In this document: positions 32,057-41,527 of the stretch, one piece after another
Layout: each line of letters opens with the position of its first letter
Numbering within the stretch: position 1 is the first letter of the stretch
Source: Streptomyces narbonensis
GTDB lineage: Bacteria > Actinomycetota > Actinomycetes > Streptomycetales > Streptomycetaceae
DNA: 64,000 nucleotides
Direction: 5' to 3'
Assembly: GCF_014649015.1 (NCBI RefSeq)
Contig: NZ_BMSF01000018.1
Span: 83,905 to 147,904 of the forward strand
Notes under the pieces: model-generated
What the model saw: the letters and a program-made list of their open reading frames with translations, nothing else
What the model was told of the DNA's origin: nothing
Database searches by the model: none
Position numbers and translations under genes: made by a program

Positions 32057-33298
32057 TCAGAGGCGGTGGGCCGCGCCGCCGGGGGTGGCGCCGCGGGTGT
32101 CGAGGAGGAGCTGGGCCTTCACCGAGAGGCCCTGGAGGTCGTAGGTGCGGTGGTGCTGGAGCAGCACCGTCAGGTCCGCGTGGGCGGCGGCCTCGTAGAG
32201 GGAGTCCGCGCGCGGGACGGGGAGTTCACGGACGCGCCAGTCGGGGACGTGGGGGTCGTGGTAGCTGACCGCCGCGCCCAGGTCCATGAGGCGGCGGGCG
32301 ATCTCGTCGGCGGGGGAGCCCTGGCGGTCCGGGAGATCGGGCTTGTACGTGATGCCGAGCAGCAGGACCCGGGCGCCGCGGGCCGATTTGCCGTGCTCGT
32401 TGAGGAGGGTGGCGGCGCGCTGGACGACGTACTGGGGCATGCGTTCGTTGACCTGGCCGGCGAGTTCGACGAGGCGGAGCGGGCGGTGGGCGCCGATGGT
32501 GTCGACGGGGGCGCCGTGGCCGCCGACGCCGGGGCCCGGGCGGAAGGCCTGGAAGCCGAAGGGCTTGGTCTCGGCGCAGCGGATGACGTCCCAGAGGTCG
32601 ACGCCGAGCTCGTGGCAGAGGACCGCCATCTCGTTGACGAGGGCGATGTTGACGTGCCGGAAGTTGGTCTCCAGGAGCTTGACCGTCTCTGCTTCGCGCG
32701 GGCCACGCGCGCGTACCACCTTGTCGGTGAGCCGGCCGTAGAAGGCGGCGGCGGACTCCGTACAGGCCGGGGTGAGGCCGCCGATGACCTTGGGGGTGCC
32801 GGCGAAGCCGTGGGTGCGGTTGCCGGGATCGAGGCGGCCGGGGGAGTACGCGAGGTGGAAGTCGCGGCCGGCGCGGAGCCCCGAGCCCGCTTCGAGGACC
32901 TCGCGGAGGAGGCCCTCCGTGGTGCCCGGCGGGACGGGGGACTCCAGGAGGACGGTGGTGTGCGGGCGGAGCCGGGTGGCGAGGGCGCGGGCCGCGTCGG
33001 TGACGGCGGTGAGGTCGAGGGTGCGGTCGGGGCCGAGGGGGGTGGGCGCGCAGAGGACGGCGGTGCGGACGCGGCCGAGTTCGGCCGTGTTCGTGGTGGG
33101 GCGGAAGCCGCCCGCGAGCATCCGGCGGATCTCCGGCGCGGTGAGCGAGCCGTCGACCGGGGACCGGCCGGCGGCGAGTTCGGCGACGGGGCGGGGGTCG
33201 GTGTCGTAGCCGATGGTGTCGATGCCTGCGGCGGTGGCGGCCTGGGCGAGCGGGAGTCCGTGGTGGCCGAGGCCGATGACGGCGAGATCAGCGGGCAT
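32057..33298 (-). CDS. UDP-glucose/ManNAc dehydrogenase-family protein lacking the catalytic cysteine
   Basis: 413 residues from the ATG at 33298. The NAD motif LAVIGLGHHGLPLAQA, the central helix with catalytic Lys and Asn (KLLETNFRHVNIALVNEMA) and the C-terminal third (LLLGITYKPDLPDRQGSPAD, VSYHDPHVP) are those of nucleotide-sugar dehydrogenases. The catalytic motif, usually GGHCIPVDP, here reads GGHGAPVDTIG: the cysteine is Gly262 (codon 32513-32515) and the following loop is shorter. Without the thiol the second oxidation to the uronic acid should fail, so it may be a dehydrogenase stopping at the aldehyde, an epimerase-like enzyme or non-catalytic. Confidence 0.85.
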   Translation of the reverse strand: MPADLAVIGLGHHGLPLAQAATAAGIDTIGYDTDPRPVAELAAGRSPVDGSLTAPEIRRMLAGGFRPTTNTAELGRVRTAVLCAPTPLGPDRTLDLTAVTDAARALATRLRPHTTVLLESPVPPGTTEGLLREVLEAGSGLRAGRDFHLAYSPGRLDPGNRTHGFAGTPKVIGGLTPACTESAAAFYGRLTDKVVRARGPREAETVKLLETNFRHVNIALVNEMAVLCHELGVDLWDVIRCAETKPFGFQAFRPGPGVGGHGAPVDTIGAHRPLRLVELAGQVNERMPQYVVQRAATLLNEHGKSARGARVLLLGITYKPDLPDRQGSPADEIARRLMDLGAAVSYHDPHVPDWRVRELPVPRADSLYEAAAHADLTVLLQHHRTYDLQGLSVKAQLLLDTRGATPGGAAHRL

Positions 33299-33530
33299 GG
33301 GGGGTGGGCCGTCCTTCCCAATAGCCGGAGGGGACGCGAGGCGCAACCCCGGTGGACAGAACGGGGCGAACGCAATGTCAGACTAGGCGTAAATATGACC
33401 GATATGCGGCATTGTGGGGTCGAAGGTCGCCGAGTGTTATCCACAGGGTGGCGGCGAGGCGGTGGCTGAAGTCGCCGGAGCGGGCCAGAATCGAAACCGG
33501 GACGGCTCGGGGACGACGGGAGGCACGGCA

Positions 33531-35240
33531 GTGGTGAGGACAGCGACACTGGGACCGGCCGAGCGCACCGAGGCGCTCAGGGCCATGGCGGAGCGCGAGT
33601 TGGACGTACTGGTCGTCGGCGCCGGAGTGGTCGGCGCGGGCACCGCCCTCGACGCCGTCACGAGAGGGCTCTCCACCGGCATCGTCGAGGCCCGCGACTG
33701 GGCGTCCGGCACGTCGAGCAGGTCCAGCAAGCTCATCCACGGCGGACTGCGCTATCTGGAGATGCTGGACTTCGCGCTGGTGCGGGAGGCGCTCAAGGAG
33801 CGCGGACTGCTCCTGGAGCGGCTCGCACCCCACCTGGTGAAGCCGGTCCCCTTCCTCTACCCGCTCCAGCACAAGGGCTGGGAGCGGTTCTACGCGGGCT
33901 CGGGCGTCGCGCTGTACGACGCGATGTCCCTCTCCTCCGGCCACGGCCGAGGCCTGCCCGCGCACCGTCACCTCTCCCGGCGGAGCGCCCTGCGGGTCGC
34001 GCCCTGCCTCAAGAAGGACGCCCTGGTCGGCGCCCTCCAGTACTACGACGCCCAGATGGACGACGCCCGCTTCGTCACCACCCTCGTGCGCACGGCCGCC
34101 GCCTACGGTGCCAGGGCGGCCAGCCGGGCCCGCGTCGTCGGCTTCCTCCGCGAGGGCGAGCGAGTCGTGGGGGCGCGCGTCCAGGACGTCGAGTCCGGTG
34201 GCTCGTACGAGATCCGGGCCAAGCAGATCGTCAACGCCACCGGGGTGTGGACGGACGACACCCAGGCCCTCATCGGCGAGCGAGGCCAGTTCCACGTCCG
34301 CGCCTCGAAGGGCATTCATCTGGTCGTGCCCAAGGACCGCATCCACTCGACCACCGGACTCATCCTGCGCACCGAGAAGTCCGTACTGTTCGTCATCCCC
34401 TGGGGGCGGCACTGGATCGTCGGCACCACCGACACCGACTGGGACCTCGACAAGGCCCACCCGGCGGCGTCGAGCGCCGACATCGACTACCTCCTGGAGC
34501 ATGTGAACACCGTGCTCGCGACCCCGCTCACCCGGGACGACGTCCAGGGGGTCTACGCGGGCCTGCGGCCCCTGCTCGCGGGCGAGTCCGACGCCACGAG
34601 CAAGCTCTCGCGCGAGCACACCGTCGCCCACCCGGTCCCCGGCCTCGTCGTGGTGGCCGGCGGCAAGTACACGACCTACCGGGTCATGGCCAAGGACGCC
34701 GTGGACGAGGCGGTCCACGGTCTCGACCAGCGGGTCGCGGCCTGCGTCACCGAGGACGTCCCGCTCCTCGGCGCCGAGGGCTACCGCGCCCTGTGGAACG
34801 CCCGCGCGAGAACGGCCGCCAGGACCGGGCTGCACGTCGTCCGGGTCGAGCATCTGCTCAACCGGTACGGGTCCCTGACGGAGCAGATCCTCGACCTCAT
34901 CGCCGAGGACCCCCGGCTCGGGGAACCGCTCGCCGCGGCCGACGACTACCTGCGCGCCGAGATCGTGTACGCCGCCTCGCACGAGGGCGCGCGTCACCTC
35001 GACGACGTCCTCACCCGGCGGACCAGGATCTCCATCGAGACCTTCGACAGGGGGACGCTCAGCGCGCGCGAGTGCGCGGAGCTGATGGCGCCCGTCCTCG
35101 GCTGGGACGCCCTCCAGATCGACAAGGAGGTCGAGCACTACGAGAAGCGGGTCGAGGCCGAACGCGAGTCGCAGAGGCAGCCCGACGACCTGACGGCGGA
35201 CGCCGCACGGCTCGGGGCGCCGGACATCGTGCCGATCTGA
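33531..35240 (+). CDS. glpD: Glycerol-3-phosphate dehydrogenase/oxidase GlpD
   Basis: 569 residues from the GTG at 33531, preceded by GGGAGG; a second GTG follows immediately. The FAD motif LVVGAGVVGAGTALDAVTRG, SSKLIHGGLRYLE and the substrate region NATGVWTDD, GLRPLLAGE and VVAGGKYTTYR are those of GlpD. The C-terminal 150 residues form the GlpD cap (LLNRYGSLTEQIL, ARHLDDVLTRRTRIS). It oxidises glycerol 3-phosphate to dihydroxyacetone phosphate and passes electrons to the quinone pool. No glpF or glpK is present in the window. Confidence 0.96.
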   Translation: MVRTATLGPAERTEALRAMAERELDVLVVGAGVVGAGTALDAVTRGLSTGIVEARDWASGTSSRSSKLIHGGLRYLEMLDFALVREALKERGLLLERLAPHLVKPVPFLYPLQHKGWERFYAGSGVALYDAMSLSSGHGRGLPAHRHLSRRSALRVAPCLKKDALVGALQYYDAQMDDARFVTTLVRTAAAYGARAASRARVVGFLREGERVVGARVQDVESGGSYEIRAKQIVNATGVWTDDTQALIGERGQFHVRASKGIHLVVPKDRIHSTTGLILRTEKSVLFVIPWGRHWIVGTTDTDWDLDKAHPAASSADIDYLLEHVNTVLATPLTRDDVQGVYAGLRPLLAGESDATSKLSREHTVAHPVPGLVVVAGGKYTTYRVMAKDAVDEAVHGLDQRVAACVTEDVPLLGAEGYRALWNARARTAARTGLHVVRVEHLLNRYGSLTEQILDLIAEDPRLGEPLAAADDYLRAEIVYAASHEGARHLDDVLTRRTRISIETFDRGTLSARECAELMAPVLGWDALQIDKEVEHYEKRVEAERESQRQPDDLTADAARLGAPDIVPI

Positions 35241-35445
35241 CGGGCAGTTTTCGGCCAGACGTCCGTGTCGTCCGGAATCCGATGGGAACCTGGGGGGTGC
35301 CTACGGGCGTCGTCATCCCGGAGTACGGACCCGGGGGCGTCGCCCGTCCCGAGGTGAGGGACAATGGGCTCTCTTCCAGGGCGGGTTACCGCATCGCGCG
35401 GGAAGCGGCATTCGCGGCGGAGATCAGGGATCGCAGAGGGGACGC

Positions 35446-38001
35446 ATGTCGGAGGCGGAGCAGTCGCGGGACACGGCGAGGGACCCCCGGCGGGACGCCG
35501 CCGCGGGGGCCGCGACCGACGGCGACCGAGGGGCGGTTCCGGCCGCACGCGAGGCGGCACGGGACCCGCGAGTCGTGAAGGACGCGCAGGTCACGGACGT
35601 TTCGGCGGACGCGGACAAGGCGGAGCGCGCGGACGGCGAGCAGCGCGCGGACAGTGCGAGGGGCGCGGCGGACGCGGCGGACGCGGCCTCGGCCGAGGGC
35701 TCCGGCGATGCCGCGGGCGCTGACGGCACGAAGGCTGACGTGGTGTCCGCCGAGGTGTCGGAGGCGGTGTCGGACGAGGTGTCGGACGCGCCCCGGGACG
35801 TCCCGGGCGGGGCGTCCGCCGGCTCTGCCGGCGGTTCCTCCGGTGCCTCTTCCGGTGGTTCCTCCGACAGCTCCGTCGGAGAGACCTCCGGAGTGACGGG
35901 CCGGCTGCGGGGCACCGAGCCGTCGACCGGCCGGGCCGGATTCGGCGCCGGGGACGGCGACGGCGAGAGCGGTCGCGCCGCGCGCGGGACCGGATCGGCC
36001 TCCGGCCGGGCGACCGGCGGCTTCGGCGACCGGCTGCGCAAGGACCCCGTGACGGAGGGCAGGCTGCTCGCCGGCCGCTACCGGCTCGGCGTGGTCCTCG
36101 GCCGCGGCGGCATGGGCACCGTGTGGCGCGCGGTCGACGAGACCCTGGGCCGCACCGTCGCCGTCAAGGAGCTCCGCTTCCCCACGAGCATCGACGACGA
36201 CGAGAAGCGACGCCTCATCACCCGGACGCTGCGCGAGGCCAAGGCCATCGCCCGGATCCGTAACAACGGCGCCGTGACCGTGTACGACGTCGTCGACGAG
36301 GACGACCGTCCGTGGATCGTCATGGAGCTCATCGAGGGCAAGTCCCTCGCCGACGCCGTGCGCGAGGACGGCACGCTCACGCCCCGCCGCGCCGCCGAGG
36401 TCGGCCTCGCCATCCTCGACGTCCTGCGCTCCGCGCACCGAGAGGGCATCCTCCACCGTGACGTGAAGCCGTCGAACGTCCTGATCGCCGACGACGGCCG
36501 GGTCGTCCTGACCGACTTCGGCATCGCCCAGGTCGAGGGCGACCCCTCGATCACCTCCACCGGCATGCTCGTCGGCGCCCCCTCCTACATCTCGCCCGAG
36601 CGGGCCCGCGGCCACAAGCCCGGACCGGCCGCCGACCTGTGGTCGCTGGGCGGACTGATCTACGCGGCGGTCGAAGGCAGCCCGCCTTACGACAAGGGCT
36701 CCGCCATCGCCACGCTCACGGCGGTGATGACCGAGCCGGTCGACCCGCCGAAGAACGCGGGCCCGGAGCTGGAGCAGGTCATCTACGGCCTGCTCGCCAA
36801 GGACCCGGCCCAGCGCCTCGACGACGCCCGTGCGCGCGTCCTGCTGCGGGCCGTCCTCGACGCGCCCGAGCCGGCGCCCGTGGTCTCGCCCGAAGTCACC
36901 ACCGTCATTCCGCTGCCGCCGCGCCCCGACAAGGCTCCGGCGGAGCCGGCCGCCGGCCGGACCGGGGCGCCCGAGGCGGCCGTCGCCGCCGACCGGGTCC
37001 GGGGCGCGCTGAAGTCCGTGCGCAACGCGGCGGCCTCGGCGAAGGCCGAGCCGAAGGCGAAGCCGCCGCGGCCGAAGCCGGCCGAGCCGCTGCAGGGTGG
37101 CGGCAGGCAGGCTCCGGCCCGCGCGCCGCTGACCGACGTCGTGCCGCGCCGCACCCTCGTGATCATCGCCGCGGTCGCCGTCCTCGCGCTGCTCGGCACG
37201 ATCCTGACGGTTTCGCTCAGCGGTGGCGACGACAAGGAGAAGCAGAGCCAGGGGACCGGCGGCACGACGGCCTCGGCCGGCGCGTCCGGCGGCGACGGCC
37301 CGGACGGCTCCGGCGGATCCGAGGGCTCCGGCGGTGCGGGACAGACGCCGGGCGGCCCCGGCCAGCAGGGCGGAGCGCAGCCCGGCGGCACAGGGTCCAA
37401 CGGATCGACGGGCGACACCGGCACGACGGGCACGACCACCGGAACGACCACGGGCACGACGGTCGGGACCACGGTCGGCACGACGACCGGGCAGGGCGGC
37501 ACCAAGCCGTCCGGCAAGCCCAGTGGCGGCACCGGCGCGCAGCTGCCCGCCGGCTACACCCTCGTCACCAACGACCGCTTCCACTTCTCCATGGCGCTGC
37601 CCGCCGACTTCAAGCTCCGCTCGATACCGGGATACGCCCTCGGCGGGATCTGGAGCGAGAGCGGCGGCTTCCCGCGCGTCCAGGTCGACTTCAACGACAG
37701 CCCGAAGGACAACGCCCAGAGCGCCTGGGAGCTGGCCAAGGCCGGCGTGGCCGTCACGAGCCAGGACTACGAGCACATCGGCATCAGGCAGGTCTCCTAC
37801 AAGGGGTACCCGACCGTCGCCGACTGGGAGTTCACGCGTACGCAGAAGGGCATGAAGGTGCGCGTGCTCAACCGCGGCTTCAAGGTGGACGACACCCACG
37901 GCTACTCCATCATGATCACCTGCAAGGCGGACGAGTGGGACGGCGCCGAATGCCGGACGCTGCGGGAGACGGCGTTCGCCACGTTCAGCCCCAAGGACTG
38001 A
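35446..38001 (+). CDS. Membrane Ser/Thr protein kinase 1
   Basis: 851 residues. Residues 1-200 are a low-complexity Ala/Asp/Ser/Gly-rich region. An intact kinase domain follows: GRGGMGTVWRA loop, K241 (VAVKEL), HRDVKPSN with D339, and DFG at D357, ending near residue 470. A Pro/Ala-rich linker leads to one membrane helix (about 569-589, LVIIAAVAVLALLGTILTV). A Gly/Thr repeat spacer (TTTGTTTGTTVGTT-like) then leads to an extracellular domain of about 150 residues (GYTLVTNDRFHFSMALPADF ...). The same kind of extracellular domain occurs in the two kinases that follow, so the three probably sense related signals at the wall. Confidence 0.93.
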   Translation: MSEAEQSRDTARDPRRDAAAGAATDGDRGAVPAAREAARDPRVVKDAQVTDVSADADKAERADGEQRADSARGAADAADAASAEGSGDAAGADGTKADVVSAEVSEAVSDEVSDAPRDVPGGASAGSAGGSSGASSGGSSDSSVGETSGVTGRLRGTEPSTGRAGFGAGDGDGESGRAARGTGSASGRATGGFGDRLRKDPVTEGRLLAGRYRLGVVLGRGGMGTVWRAVDETLGRTVAVKELRFPTSIDDDEKRRLITRTLREAKAIARIRNNGAVTVYDVVDEDDRPWIVMELIEGKSLADAVREDGTLTPRRAAEVGLAILDVLRSAHREGILHRDVKPSNVLIADDGRVVLTDFGIAQVEGDPSITSTGMLVGAPSYISPERARGHKPGPAADLWSLGGLIYAAVEGSPPYDKGSAIATLTAVMTEPVDPPKNAGPELEQVIYGLLAKDPAQRLDDARARVLLRAVLDAPEPAPVVSPEVTTVIPLPPRPDKAPAEPAAGRTGAPEAAVAADRVRGALKSVRNAAASAKAEPKAKPPRPKPAEPLQGGGRQAPARAPLTDVVPRRTLVIIAAVAVLALLGTILTVSLSGGDDKEKQSQGTGGTTASAGASGGDGPDGSGGSEGSGGAGQTPGGPGQQGGAQPGGTGSNGSTGDTGTTGTTTGTTTGTTVGTTVGTTTGQGGTKPSGKPSGGTGAQLPAGYTLVTNDRFHFSMALPADFKLRSIPGYALGGIWSESGGFPRVQVDFNDSPKDNAQSAWELAKAGVAVTSQDYEHIGIRQVSYKGYPTVADWEFTRTQKGMKVRVLNRGFKVDDTHGYSIMITCKADEWDGAECRTLRETAFATFSPKD

Positions 38002-38149
38002 CCGGCGCCACGTATCGTGAGAGTTCGCGGACCGTACGCAGTCGACAACTGCCGCTAACTGCACGGTGCGGGACCGGAATTGACGGACTCGTGTGATCCG
38101 ACGGATCCGCGGGTCCACGGGGGACAGCGTGCGCGCGTGGGGAGGCGTC

Positions 38150-41100
38150 GTGGACGACTACGCGGGAAGGGTGCTGGCGGACCGCTACCGCCTGCCGCTG
38201 CCGCCGACCGGCGCGGACGCGGGCCTCGGACCGGACGCGTACGACCTCGCCGAGACGCGCGCCTTCGACACGTACAGCGGGCAGGAGGTCCTGGTCCGGC
38301 AGGTGCCCCTGCCGGAGTTCGTGGACGCAGAGGTGCTCGACGGTGCGGACGGCTCCGCGCAGCCCTACGGGAGCGCCGGGCGGGCTACCCGCCGGCCGGC
38401 CGAGCCCGTCGTGCGCCGGGCGATCGAAGCGGCCCAGGCCGCCGCGCAGATTCCCGACCACCCCCTCCTCGACCAGGTCTTCGACGTCTTCGCGGAGGCC
38501 GGCTCCCTGTGGATAGTGAGCGAGGTCGTGGCGGCCCGGCCGCTGTCCGCGCTGCTCGCCGAGCAGCCCCTGAACCCGTACCGGGCGGCCGAGATCGGCG
38601 CCGACGTCCTCACCGCCCTGCGCGCGCTCCACGCCCACGGCTGGGTCCACCGGAACATCACCGCCCGTACCGTTCTCGTCTGCGACGACGGGCGGGTGGT
38701 CCTCACGGGCCTCGCCGTGGGGGCCGCCGAAGAGGCCCTGTGCGGCTACGCGCCCGTGCCGGAGCCGGGCGACGACGAGCGGGAGTTCGGGGCGAGGTTC
38801 GGGGCCGGGACGGGATCCGGGACGGGGACCGGCTTCGCGTCCCGGGAGTTCGAGCCGGACTTCCCGCGCGCACCCGAGCCGGAGTTCGCCGAGGTGTACA
38901 CCTCCGACCTGTACGAGGCCGAGGTCCACGAGGAGACGGAGACCGAGGGCGGGGAGGAGTTCGGGGAGGAGTCCGAGGAGGTCCTCGGGGAGGTCTTCGA
39001 GGAGGCCGAGGACGGGTTCGAGGACGAGTTCGAGGAGTCCGAGGAGCTCGCGTACGGGACGGGCTCGGGCGAGGAGCTGCTCGGGGAGACCGCCGACGAG
39101 TACGGCTCCGACGAGTACGGCTCCGAGGAGTACGCGGCCGGGGTGTACGCGGCCGAGGCGTACGCCGTCGAGGAGTACGGCTCCGAGGGCTACGGCTTCG
39201 ACCGGTACCGGCGGTCCGGCCAGGACGAGTACGCCTCCGACGGCCACGGCACCGACGCCTACGCGTCCGAGCCCGAGGACGGGAGCGACGGATCCGCAGC
39301 CGACCCGTACGGGCGGGAGTCCTACGGGGCCGACCCGTACGGCGCGGGAGCCAGGTCCGCGCCCGGGCCCCGCACCGGGGCGGAGCCCCCGGCGATCGCC
39401 CCGCCGCCCACCGCCGACGTCCGGGCCGCACGTGCCGGGGCCATCGCCGCGTACCGCGCGGGGGCGCGCGCCGCGGCGCGGCTCGGCGAGTCCGGGGCGC
39501 TCCCCGTCCAGCGCCCCGCGCCGACCGAGCCGCCCACGCCACCGGGCCAGGCGGCGGTCCCCGCCCCCGCGCCCCCACCGCCCCCGGCCCCGGTGCCCGC
39601 GTCCGGGGCGCCCGAGCCGCAGTGGTGGTCGCAGGCCGCGGACGACGAGGACGACGACGAGGACGACGACGAGGGCGGCGGCACGTCGTACGGCGGCCCG
39701 CAGGCAGGTCCTCCGCCGCGCGTGCACCTCGCCGGCAACTGGAGCGACGGACCTCACGCGGCGCGTGACGGCTCCGGACCGGTCCCCGCAGGCGGCTCGG
39801 GCCCGGGCCGCGGCCCCGTGCTGCCCGGCTCGGGCCGCCCGGCACTGCCCGCCGGGTACACGGCCGCGACCCCCGACCCCGCCCGCCTCCCGGTCGCCGC
39901 CGGTGCCGCCGGACCGGCGGGTACCGAGGGGCGCGTCGCCGTACCGGCCCAGGTCCATCGCGGCCCCACCACGCGCCTAGACGCCGAGCGGGCCCGTCAG
40001 ACCCGGATCGCCGTCGTCGGCGCGGTCACCGAGCGCTGGGCGCCCGAGCAGGCCGGCCCCGTGCACGAGAACTGGCGGCTCGCCCCGCCCATCGGTCCCG
40101 CCACCGACCTGTGGGCGCTCGGCGCGCTGCTCTACCGGGCCGTCCAGGGCCACGCCCCCTACCCGGAGGACAGCGCCGCCGAGCTCGTCCAGCTGGTCTG
40201 CGCCGAACCGCCCGCCTTCGCCGAGGAGTGCGGGCCGCTGCGTCCGGTCGTGGAGTCCCTGCTGCGCCAGGACCCCACCGAGCGACCCGACTTCGAGGAG
40301 CTGCGCGGCTGGCTGCGCTCCCTCGTGCGGTCGGCTCCGGAGCCGGAGGCCGGCCTCGGAGCCGTACCGCTGCCGTCCTTCGACGAGAAGCGGCTGCCGA
40401 TCGTGCGCCGCCGCGGCGAGCTGGTGCGCCGACGCCGCAGGGGCGCGGGTGCCGGGGCGGGCCGCCACCGCCACAAGCGCGGCAAGGACCCCCGCCCCGC
40501 GCAGCCCGCGCCGGTCCCTCACGAGGCCCTCTACGAAGCGGGGCCCGCGCCCGCCCACCGGGGCGGATACGCCGACGCGCGGGCGGAGTTCCAGGAGGAG
40601 ATCCCGCAGCGCGCGCCGCGGGCGCCCCGTGCGCCCCGCGCTCCCGGGGCCCCGCGTGCCCTCGGCCGTACGCTGCTGCTGCTCGTCCTGCTCCTGCTCG
40701 GCGGCGGCGTGGCGTACGCGGTCCTCTTCCTGCCGGGCGACGGCGAGGAGCCCGGCGCGTCACCCCGTACCACCGCGACCGCGGACCGGCCCGCCGAACC
40801 GTCGGACGAGCCGTCAGGGGGACAGTCCACCGAGCCGCCCGCCCAGCCGTCCACCGAGCCTTCCCCGACGCCTTCCGGCAAGCCTTCCACCAAGCCGTCC
40901 ACCACCCCGCCCGCGGCCGATCCGTCGGGGCCCGCCCTGGCCGCCGGTTACGCCCTGCGCCAGGACCCGGAGGGCTTCCGGATCGGGGTCCCGAAGGGCT
41001 GGCGGCGCAGTCCGATCAACGACGCCGGGCAAGTGCGCTACACGGGCGGCGACTTCATGATGATCGTCGTCCCCGGCCGCGACAGCGTCAGCGACCACGG

Positions 41101-41392
41101 CTCGGACCCGCTGGAGTACCAGAACTCCAAGGAGCGGGAACTGGACCCCGTGCGGGCGACGAGCTGGGGGGTCGTGGAAGAGGCGCGCCGGATCACCATC
41201 GGTACGACGGTGACGGCCACGGGCAGTTACACCTGGCCGGACAGCACGGGCCGCATCGTCTTCGTCCGCAACTTCGCCGTGATCGACGGCGGCAGGTACC
41301 ACGTCGTCCAGGTCATCGGCCCGAAGAACGAGCGCGCGAAGGTCTCCGAGGTCTTCGACGAGGCCACGAAGGGGTTCCGTCCGGGCCGCTGA
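38150..41392 (+). CDS. Membrane pseudokinase with a giant activation-segment insertion
   Basis: 1080 residues from the GTG at 38150 (VDDYAGRVLADRYRL; alternatives at 38129 and 38093). A kinase N-lobe and early C-lobe are visible, but all three catalytic residues are lost: the ATP-binding Lys is R50 (VLVRQV), HRD is HRN (N169, VHRNITARTVLV) and DFG is TGL (residues 186-188). The APE-like RWAPEQ and DLWALGALLYRAVQG appear only at about residue 630, after a 440-residue insertion that is acidic, then Tyr/Gly-rich, then Pro/Ala-rich. A basic patch, a membrane helix (about 841-862) and an extracellular domain (GYALRQDPEGFRIGVPKGW) follow. It is probably a regulatory partner of the active kinases on each side. 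Confidence 0.88.
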   Translation: MDDYAGRVLADRYRLPLPPTGADAGLGPDAYDLAETRAFDTYSGQEVLVRQVPLPEFVDAEVLDGADGSAQPYGSAGRATRRPAEPVVRRAIEAAQAAAQIPDHPLLDQVFDVFAEAGSLWIVSEVVAARPLSALLAEQPLNPYRAAEIGADVLTALRALHAHGWVHRNITARTVLVCDDGRVVLTGLAVGAAEEALCGYAPVPEPGDDEREFGARFGAGTGSGTGTGFASREFEPDFPRAPEPEFAEVYTSDLYEAEVHEETETEGGEEFGEESEEVLGEVFEEAEDGFEDEFEESEELAYGTGSGEELLGETADEYGSDEYGSEEYAAGVYAAEAYAVEEYGSEGYGFDRYRRSGQDEYASDGHGTDAYASEPEDGSDGSAADPYGRESYGADPYGAGARSAPGPRTGAEPPAIAPPPTADVRAARAGAIAAYRAGARAAARLGESGALPVQRPAPTEPPTPPGQAAVPAPAPPPPPAPVPASGAPEPQWWSQAADDEDDDEDDDEGGGTSYGGPQAGPPPRVHLAGNWSDGPHAARDGSGPVPAGGSGPGRGPVLPGSGRPALPAGYTAATPDPARLPVAAGAAGPAGTEGRVAVPAQVHRGPTTRLDAERARQTRIAVVGAVTERWAPEQAGPVHENWRLAPPIGPATDLWALGALLYRAVQGHAPYPEDSAAELVQLVCAEPPAFAEECGPLRPVVESLLRQDPTERPDFEELRGWLRSLVRSAPEPEAGLGAVPLPSFDEKRLPIVRRRGELVRRRRRGAGAGAGRHRHKRGKDPRPAQPAPVPHEALYEAGPAPAHRGGYADARAEFQEEIPQRAPRAPRAPRAPGAPRALGRTLLLLVLLLLGGGVAYAVLFLPGDGEEPGASPRTTATADRPAEPSDEPSGGQSTEPPAQPSTEPSPTPSGKPSTKPSTTPPAADPSGPALAAGYALRQDPEGFRIGVPKGWRRSPINDAGQVRYTGGDFMMIVVPGRDSVSDHGSDPLEYQNSKERELDPVRATSWGVVEEARRITIGTTVTATGSYTWPDSTGRIVFVRNFAVIDGGRYHVVQVIGPKNERAKVSEVFDEATKGFRPGR

Positions 41393-41527
41393 GAGGGGCG
41401 GGGGAGGCGGGGGTGCCCGGAATGCCCATCGGCCCCCGGTCACAGTGCTGTTCCTATGACGGCCCCGAGGTTCCACAGTCCGTGCCCCCCTCCGTAACCT
41501 GGCATCAGAAGGAACGGGCGGGGGCAA

